Source: Paragonimus westermani (lineage: Eukaryota > Platyhelminthes > Trematoda > Plagiorchiida > Troglotrematidae). From it: a DNA stretch of 64,000 bases. Positions 57,833-64,000 of the stretch are shown one piece after another. The position numbers and the translations under genes are program-made. Under the pieces are notes generated by a model. That model was not told where the DNA came from. It saw nothing but the letters and a program-made list of their open reading frames with translations, and searched no databases. How positions within the stretch are numbered: the first letter of the stretch is position 1; the number at the start of each line of letters is the position of its first letter. The stretch spans positions 63,218 through 127,217 of the forward strand of contig QNGE01001273.1 in the NCBI GenBank assembly GCA_008508345.1. Direction: 5' to 3'.

Positions 57833-58719
57833 CCTCTTAAAAGGATCAATTTTTAGTGACAACGAATGAGAAGTGCAAGTGACTCGGGGCTGCTGATTAT
57901 AACCGAATGATTAATCTGTATACCCCTGGATGGACACCTTAAACATCGAATTGACGGACGTACCTCAAAAAATTGCTGATGGCATAATGGCGCAATTTAG
58001 CAGTGTAAAAAAGGCTTGCGCCGCTCTCAAGGCCATTGGAAAACGGAGACATCATCACGCTGAGAACCAATCCGAATTGGTAACTGATATGAGACCTGTC
58101 ACCTTTACGTACAACCAATAAGCTAGTAAGGTCAGGAATGACGACCTTCTGTGACGAAAAGACGAATTGTACGGGTTTCCGCATGCCGTTGTTTATCGTC
58201 TTGAGGCCCATAATCATGTAGTCGACGCTTTGTCTCAGATTTTGCACTGATTTTGGTAGCCGTCTGGTTCTGAAGGCGTTACGCAGTCTACTACCCCAAC
58301 CCGGTATCACTCGGTGGTGTATTTCATATGCTTAGGAAATCCCTTACTGCCTTTGGAGGAGGCCAAGTCAGAAACAAACTAATGTCACGCACGTGCTGAA
58401 ACCAAGCCGTGCATCTTTAAGCCACTATACAATAACAAGTTGTACAATCGACTGTACGGTTTGGTATCAGTCTTGAAGAACCAATAACCCTGCTTCTGAA
58501 AACAAACACTTATTAGCTACCACTGAAGAGTGCTCAAGTTTGCTGTCTGCTCTTGCATGGACAAATGCAACATCACTCACGGACTCATCCAACATTCTAC
58601 AATATCCGCACACCCAGTTCGACATAAGCTCCTGTAGAAAGAGTTCGTGCATTACAAAAGTATTCTAACAAATCGGACTGCTACTCGAATGCAATCTGTG
58701 ATAGGTTCATATTCGCCCA
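57833..58719. other. No firmly supported gene
   Basis: Opposing open frames (57930-58121 plus and 57939-58310 minus) overlap almost completely; neither has a motif. Confidence 0.45.
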
Positions 58720-59184
58720 CCCTGTGGAAGGGGAAATTTCTACCAAACAATCACCAGTACGGCTAACTCAGAATTTCCTGTTGGGAAAAGCACTTTTTCC
58801 CCAAAACCCGCTATATTTCCCAAGGGAAATAGATGTTCTATTCTGATAACTCGAATGCCCGCCATCATTCTGGAAGATTCGAGTTCGCGCGCCTGCTTCT
58901 GACTGGCCCGTTCAATGTCCTAGGACCAAGGCCACCGGAAAGCTATAAATACGGCCGTTTTGAGCCACTGTTTTGCCTTCGGGCTGAGCAGCAAATAAAG
59001 CTCGTTTGAAGGCCGACTTTTTCCTTTCTTGTTGGGGGGTTCTAAGTTGCGAGAGTTGGGTCCGAGCACTTGCGTTCCGATTATTCGTATCGTTTGCGAT
59101 ATCGTTGCGTTTCATTCGCGATCGGGGTATTGCTCGCGGTCTCCCTGTGCGTTCTTGCCTTCCTTTGCTCAGGGGGTCGTAACA
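58720..59184 (+). mobile_element. LTR-like unit, possibly solo LTR
   Basis: Within about 460 bases there are inverted-repeat-rich sequence (58,780-58,835), a TATAAATA box at 58944-58951, an AATAAA at 58994-58999, a GT/TC-rich stretch, and an end reading GGGGGTCGTAACA at 59184. This order (U3, TATA, poly(A) signal, U5 ending in CA) is that of an LTR. The left edge is uncertain (TGTGGAAGGGG near 58,721, or TGGAAGATTCG near 58,871), and no target duplication was confirmed. Confidence 0.45.
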
Positions 59185-60479
59185 TTCTCACGCCCTCACA
59201 GCAACATGGACCATTTTTTTAAACCCACAGAACCCAGTAAACTGCAGCTTCGAAATGCTCCCACGAAGTTGCGAGTCGAACGAACTCTGCGCGTCTGATG
59301 AGCTAACCAAGGTGAGAAATTCAGTCAAATAGGAGGAGTCTGTGAGACAGCAACAACGAGCTCACTACTATGGGGAGGCACTTTTGGTTGCACAGACAGA
59401 GTCCTGCGACCAGTCCACAGTGGTTCAACATGAGTCGATCACAAACGCTGTAACCTCAAACCCAAAACTTTTGCACAAGATCAGGTAGCCACTTTTTGAA
59501 TTACGCATGCTACCAGTCGCTCGATTTTGTCGGCGGTGAAGAATGTCAGCTTTTTTCCTAGTCATTATCGCCTGCTTACATACATGTCTGTTTAAGCCGT
59601 AACCGTAAGATAGATAAGGCCTGTCTACCGAGTCATAGTCTACTCCATTAATTCGACTTCTGACTAACCTGTCCAACACCCTACAGCACGATCAGCTCTC
59701 AAGACTGACCATTTACGCAGGCATGATGCAGTGTCACAGAGGTTTCCAGACCGTAAGTAAGCAGACATTTCAACGACCAACAGTGATGGGAAGACTTGCC
59801 TGACGACCACATAAGCCCCAGAAATCAACGGCGCTGTTAACAGACGGTGTTGCGGCAACTGAAGTAAAACATCATAAAATGCATGGTACAAACAGTATAA
59901 GCGATTTACGCGTTTTGTATACGTTCTTTTCGACACTTCAAACAAAAAACATGTATTACGGCGGCTGATGACCTTGGCTTGCGGCTATATGCATCAATGT
60001 CTGCGAACAGCAACACTTGACACCTACTGAACCTAACCAAGAAGCCGAGAATAAGCAACATGGACCGATTTTGATACCAATTCTTCCATATTCCAACGCA
60101 CTTATGAGCTGTTCATCATACTTTTTTTGCGTCGTTCCCAACCAACAAAAAACAAGGTGTGATGTCCTAAGAGTAGGGCAGTTTAAGACACCCGAATCAA
60201 CTCAGCCCGTGGAGTAAGAACACAGAGCCTGCTTGCACCCAACATACGTTGGTGCATACCAATGTTCACGACACTGCCACCGTATACGACCAACGTGTCA
60301 CATACGATTGTAGAAAACAGATACCTAAGAAACAGAAGTTGGATGATTAAAAATCGTGACCATGAAGCAAACAGAGGCGCTACACACCCTGGTCTTGTAC
60401 GGGAGAGATGTTAAGTCTGAGCACCATTTGGGGTGAACAAAGTCAGACTACATAGTGTCTACCAAAAACAGCAGCCTTG
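59185..60479. other. No supported gene
   Basis: Short frames on both strands (for example 59664-59945 minus and 60017-60217 plus) without motifs. Confidence 0.5.
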
Positions 60480-60762
60480 TTTGTACCCTTGCCGTTTATC
60501 ATTTCCAATTATCCAAATCATAACGAGCGTGTGCATTTCTGCTGACAACCAATCCTACCAAGTGTTATAATATTTTGTTATTTGTTTCATCTTTGAGTTG
60601 GTAATCGATTTACGTTTTCCATTTCAGCTATCATGCGTCAATTGTTAGACGAATAAAGCCTATCATACCGGCCTGTTACTCTTCTGTTTCTGGTTCAAGA
60701 TTGTTCGTTCGTGCCGTCGAATCCGATTGTTCACAACAACTTATTCGTCTAACAACTATGTG

Positions 60763-61161
60763 ATGGAACGGATCCTACGCCCTGAGAGGTTTGACGTCGA
60801 CCCCAATGCTTCTAAAGAATGGAATCACTGGTTCTGTATGTTCATTAATTTCTTGTCTAATGACAGTCTCCATCCCAACAAATTGACTACGTTGATCAAG
60901 TACATCTCGTCCTCGGTTTATGAGTATATCTCCGAATGCGATAATTATGACGACGTAGTCTCCATACTACGGAATCTTTATGTGAAGCCCAAGAACAAAG
61001 CATTCGCTCGTCATCTGTTAGCGACTTGTAAACAAGAAGGTGGACAGACGCTGGACCAGTTTGTACAAAGATTGAGGTCGCTTGCGAAAGATAGTATTTA
61101 CAGCCGAGAAGAATCGAGACGATGCAATCCAAGACGCTCTCATAAGCGGCCCATTGTCTAG
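60763..61161 (+). pseudogene. Gypsy gag
   Basis: The frame begins at an ATG with MERILRPERFDVDPNASKEW and includes YEYISECDNYDDVVSILRNL and ARHLLATCKQEGGQTLDQFV, features of fluke gypsy gag. It runs out of frame after RSLAKD, before the region continuing as FHQARSLEVAEKQSQLY in the next frame. No zinc-knuckle remains visible. Confidence 0.7.
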
Positions 61162-61180
61162 CCAGATTTGACAGAGACTG

Positions 61181-61696
61181 TTGGAACAAAAAGTGTTGAA
61201 TTTTCACGCCGCTTTCCATCAGGCCAGATCGCTTGAAGTGGCGGAAAAACAGTCTCAATTATACCAGTCCATTCCGACTAACACCTACGCGCGGCACTTT
61301 CAAAAGGTTTGCCTGATGTTCCGGAACCGACAGCCATGCTCTTCTATCACTCGACCGTCCATTTCGACTGCCACATTAGCGGCGGCTCCGGAGTGCCTTT
61401 CGAATGTTGTAGTTGATCTCGAAGTTAACGGAACTCACTTGCAAGCTTTGATAGATACTGACAGTTCTGAAAGTTATGGGGTGTCTTACATAATGTTGCA
61501 GAATGACTGGAAGGTTCACAAATCTCGTAGCAAGATAACGGCCTCTACCGCTCTGTCAAGTGACACGCGAGGTCACATCCTGGCGTCGATCAGGTGCAAA
61601 GATGCTGTGTATGAGAGAGTGAAGCTGTCAGTTCTACCGCATTTATGTGCAGACGTTCTTCTTGGTCACGACTGTCTTGGACTTCATAAGTGTTGA
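61181..61696 (+). pseudogene. Gypsy gag end and aspartic protease
   Basis: After the gag tail comes VVVDLEVNGTHLQALIDTD, followed by SSES, the protease active-site region. The usual catalytic Asp-Thr-Gly is here Asp-Thr-Asp, which would disable the enzyme. Further on come ILASIRCKDAVYERVKLSVL and ADVLLGHDCL, the conserved protease flap and C-terminal region. Confidence 0.75.
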
Positions 61697-61719
61697 AATC
61701 CCATTCGGTGGAACAAAAC

Positions 61720-62730
61720 CACCGTTTTCACTCTGTTCATTGACCCCAGCTCACAACAAACCTCCTCGTCTTTTTCAAAACCTGATGCGAAACTTCAAAC
61801 CCATCGCAACAAAATCCAGAAGGCACAGTCCAGCTGACGGAAAGTTTATACGCGATGAAATTCGCCGTTTGCTTGATGAACGAGTTATCGAGCCTTCCTC
61901 CTCCCCTTGGAGAGTCCAAGTCTTGGTAGTCGCTAACGACGGGCACAAGAGAATGGTAGTTGACTACAGCCAAACAATTAACAAATATAGCCCCTTGGGT
62001 GCCTATCCTCTCCCAAAAATTGACGAGATGATCGAACGCATCGCCATGTACACCTATAGCATTGTGGATCTAGAGTGCTAATCATCAGATCCCTAATCAG
62101 GAAGAAGAAAACCCTTTTAAGGCTTTTGAGGCATGCGGACGTTTGTATCAGTTTTGTAAGATTCCGTTTGGCGTGACGAATGGTGTCGCTTGCTTCCAAC
62201 GGACTACTGATAATATAATAGCACGCGAACGACTGAAAGACATCTTTTTTACGTTGACAACATTACAGTATGTGGAACCAACTCCGTTGAACACGATCTC
62301 AATCTTCGAAAGCTCCAAGACGTGGCCAGAAAATATGGATTGGCTTTCAATGAATCAAAGAGCATCATCGCCGTCAAACAAATCAAATTACTAGGTTACG
62401 AGGTTCCAAAGAGCAGTATTAAACCGGATCCTGATCGCCTGAAACCTCTGCGAGAATTAGTCCCTCCTCTTAACTTGAAGTCCCAGCAACTAATAGTGGG
62501 ATTATTCGCTTACTACTCACGGTAGATATCTCAATTCTCTGATAAAATTCACAAACGTGCATAGTAATACAGTAGAGAAGCCCTCGAGGCTCAGAAAGAC
62601 GAGTTATGCAAAGCTGCTATTTCTACTATTCGGTAAGATACCCCTTTGGTTGTCGAGACAGACGCCTCTGATGTGGCGATCGCAGCCAGCCTGAATCAAA
62701 ATGGTCGACCGGTAGCCTTCTTCTCCTGAC
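61720..62730 (+). pseudogene. Gypsy reverse transcriptase and start of RNase H
   Basis: The RT motifs in order are FIRDEIRRLLDERVIEPSSS, PWRVQVLVVAND, DYSQTINKYSPLGAYPLPKI and LYQFCKIPFGVTNGVACFQR. Then a frame change in a T-run near 62,249 separates the catalytic-loop region from the preceding frame; the loop reads YVDN rather than the usual YxDD. LLGYEVPKSSIKPDPDRLKP and FAYYSR follow. The RNase H start (VVETDASDVAIAASLNQNG) ends the recognisable part. Confidence 0.8.
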
Positions 62731-62735
62731 CTATA

Positions 62736-64000
62736 TTGCTACTTTGGTGAGGTGGTCAGGCTTATGTACTGTTTTGGTCCGGCAGGTTATGCTGACTAGG
62801 ACTCCGGTCCTTCCAAGTGCAACCTTGTCAGACAGGCCAAAGGGGAGCAGTCAGACGAAAAGCGGTTACACTCAAAGGATTGTACGTCGCACTACTGACC
62901 GCGTAAGAGAGCTTAGGTAGTGAAGCACGATCCTATGGGCATACAGCAGAACTATTTTTATAGTTGCGGCACTGCTGTCTTCCGTATCAAGAAGGAGGGG
63001 GTTAAAAAAGGTACCCTCAAACAAAGAGCACTCCGATCACCCAACGGTTGACCGTGACCGTCGACGTATTATCCTATACGGTTGAAAAACATCAAATATC
63101 TCTCAAAAGCCTGATGTAGCTTCGAGTACATTTGCTGCGCGCAGCAGTGTTCAGAATCAGACATTATTGTCTTATTCACTGCGCCCTCGGGCTAGGCAAG
63201 CCCCTTACTGTTAAGTGAGTCAGACTCTTGAGTCATTGGCTCCGAGTAGGGTCCCCCAAGAAAATCCCATATCCTGTTGTCTCGCGGGTGAGACTTTTGA
63301 GTCAGAGGCTCGGGGTGGAGTCCCACAATTCAACCCCCTTCCGCGGCATAAACGACCGGGAAGTATCAGAAGTTATCGTTCTCTCAACAGCGACATTACT
63401 AACCGATCACGACTTTCTCCTACTGTTTCACCCGCTATTTCCTCTACCTTCCATGTGCCTTCGGGCGATAACTGTTTTCTGAGGCCAAGACAACTGGTAA
63501 ACATTGGTAGCTTCAATGTCCGCACTCCCCGACAAGTCGGTCAGCAAGCTACCCTGGAAAGTACTCTCACAAGTCTGGAGCTTGATGTGTGCTGCGTGTC
63601 GGAGACGCGAGTCTACGATTCTAGCACAGTTATCCATTTGAGTTTATCTCTAGATAACTGTCGATCCAAGCGCCTCTGTCTCGGGGTTTCTGGTGACGCC
63701 GAAGCTGAATCTCACGGTTGAGCTGGAGTGGGAATCGCACTAGGTTCCCAAGCAGAGCAATGTTTTCTCGATTGGATCCCAGTGAACAGTTGCTTGTGCG
63801 CTGTCAGACTCAATACATCGGTAAAAGTATGTCGACGCAAATCAGAAAGGCGTTGTGTATTCAATATATCGGCAGACGCTCCGACGGACAGCTGTCTGGA
63901 TGCGTTCTATGACGCCCTCGTTGACTTTCTGAGGCAGTCTAAACACTCAGACATCATCATACTAGCGGGCGATTTTAATGCTCAGCTTGGTCGTCTTTCT
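62736..64000 (+). mobile_element. RTE-like LINE, copy B, 5' part cut by window edge
   Basis: Homologous to LINE A from its first bases: a 480-base 5' region, then a frame that includes the endonuclease. It directly abuts the gypsy RNase H fragment, so it looks inserted into it. The sequence is better kept than in copy A, with one visible stop at 63719-63721 and a frame change after it. It runs off the window, so RT and 3' end cannot be judged. Confidence 0.85.
63215..63721 (+). pseudogene. LINE B N-terminal region and endonuclease start
   Basis: The 168-codon frame contains RVPQENPISCCLAGETFESE, shared with copies A and C, then RQLVNIGSFNVRTPRQVGQQ, the start of an apurinic-like endonuclease, and ELDVCCVSETRVYDSS with the catalytic Glu. 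In another frame after 63,730 the sequence goes on with LDWIPVNSCLCAVRLN and, at 63,940-63,995, LAGDFNAQLGRL, the endonuclease AGDxNAQ motif. The TGA at 63719 corresponds to a CAA codon in copy A. Confidence 0.8.

Larger units (their letters stand above)
60480..62730 (+). mobile_element. Ty3/gypsy LTR retrotransposon, broken and truncated
   Basis: A leader or LTR-like part has TATAAT near 60,564 and AATAAA near 60,651. It is followed by gag, aspartic protease, reverse transcriptase and the beginning of RNase H, in Ty3/gypsy order. At least four frame changes separate the parts. The element stops at about 62,730 in RNase H, where a LINE begins, so the rest of RNase H and the integrase are not in the window. 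The gag and RT resemble gypsy families common in flukes. Confidence 0.85.

Noticed and set aside
57930..58310. Overlapping open frames on both strands
   Set aside because: Neither frame has a motif or splice support, and the overlap suggests chance openness of the complementary strand.
1..64000. CRISPR arrays, bacterial operons, phage or plasmid features
   Set aside because: No short regularly spaced repeats, no Shine-Dalgarno-led gene runs, and no phage or plasmid genes. Introns and retroelements show that the DNA is eukaryotic.

Overview
The window looks like nuclear DNA of a flatworm, most probably a digenean trematode such as a liver fluke or schistosome. This is inferred from four things: sparse genes broken by introns, no bacterial-style operons, moderate GC, and a repeat load typical of flukes. 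That load comprises RTE-like LINEs, Penelope-like elements with a GIY-YIG tail, a Ty3/gypsy element and a tRNA-derived SINE. I could not run a search, so the species is not fixed.

The best-supported gene lies on the minus strand from about 50.8 kb down to 33.2 kb. Its exons carry two Myb/SANT repeats and a C-terminal region resembling SNAPC4 (SNAP190), the large DNA-binding subunit of the complex that recognises snRNA promoters. Nine exons have good splice sites. The last five (36,181 to 33,234) join in perfect phase and end in a stop codon, and the two Myb exons also join in phase. Exons between 44.6 and 36.2 kb and the 5' end are incomplete in my reading. Its introns hold several LINE and SINE fragments.

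Two further minus-strand genes are suggested by exon-like frames with good splice sites: one from about 9.2 to 5.8 kb, and one ending at 17,650 with a nearby polyadenylation signal. I do not recognise either product. A few single plus-strand candidate exons or decayed frames are listed at low confidence (6.3, 31.7, 52.9 and 54.5 kb).

Mobile elements dominate the rest. RTE-like LINE pieces lie at 9.64-13.26, 29.15-29.33, 38.93-39.60 (minus), 41.27-41.83, 46.48-47.35, 55.0-56.95, 57.64-57.83 and 62.74 kb to the window end. Penelope-like copies lie at 15.66-16.0 and 21.74-22.99 kb. A broken Ty3/gypsy element occupies about 60.5-62.73 kb and is cut in its RNase H region by the last LINE. An LTR-like unit lies at 58.7-59.18 kb. 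Four copies of one tRNA-derived SINE lie near 4.7, 30.8, 49.0 and 57.5 kb. The remaining sequence is intergenic or intronic, with no feature I can support.

I found no sign of an undescribed multi-gene system. The points most worth a second look are the divergent SNAPC4-like gene, the SINE family with an apparent tRNA-Met-like head, and the two unnamed minus-strand genes.
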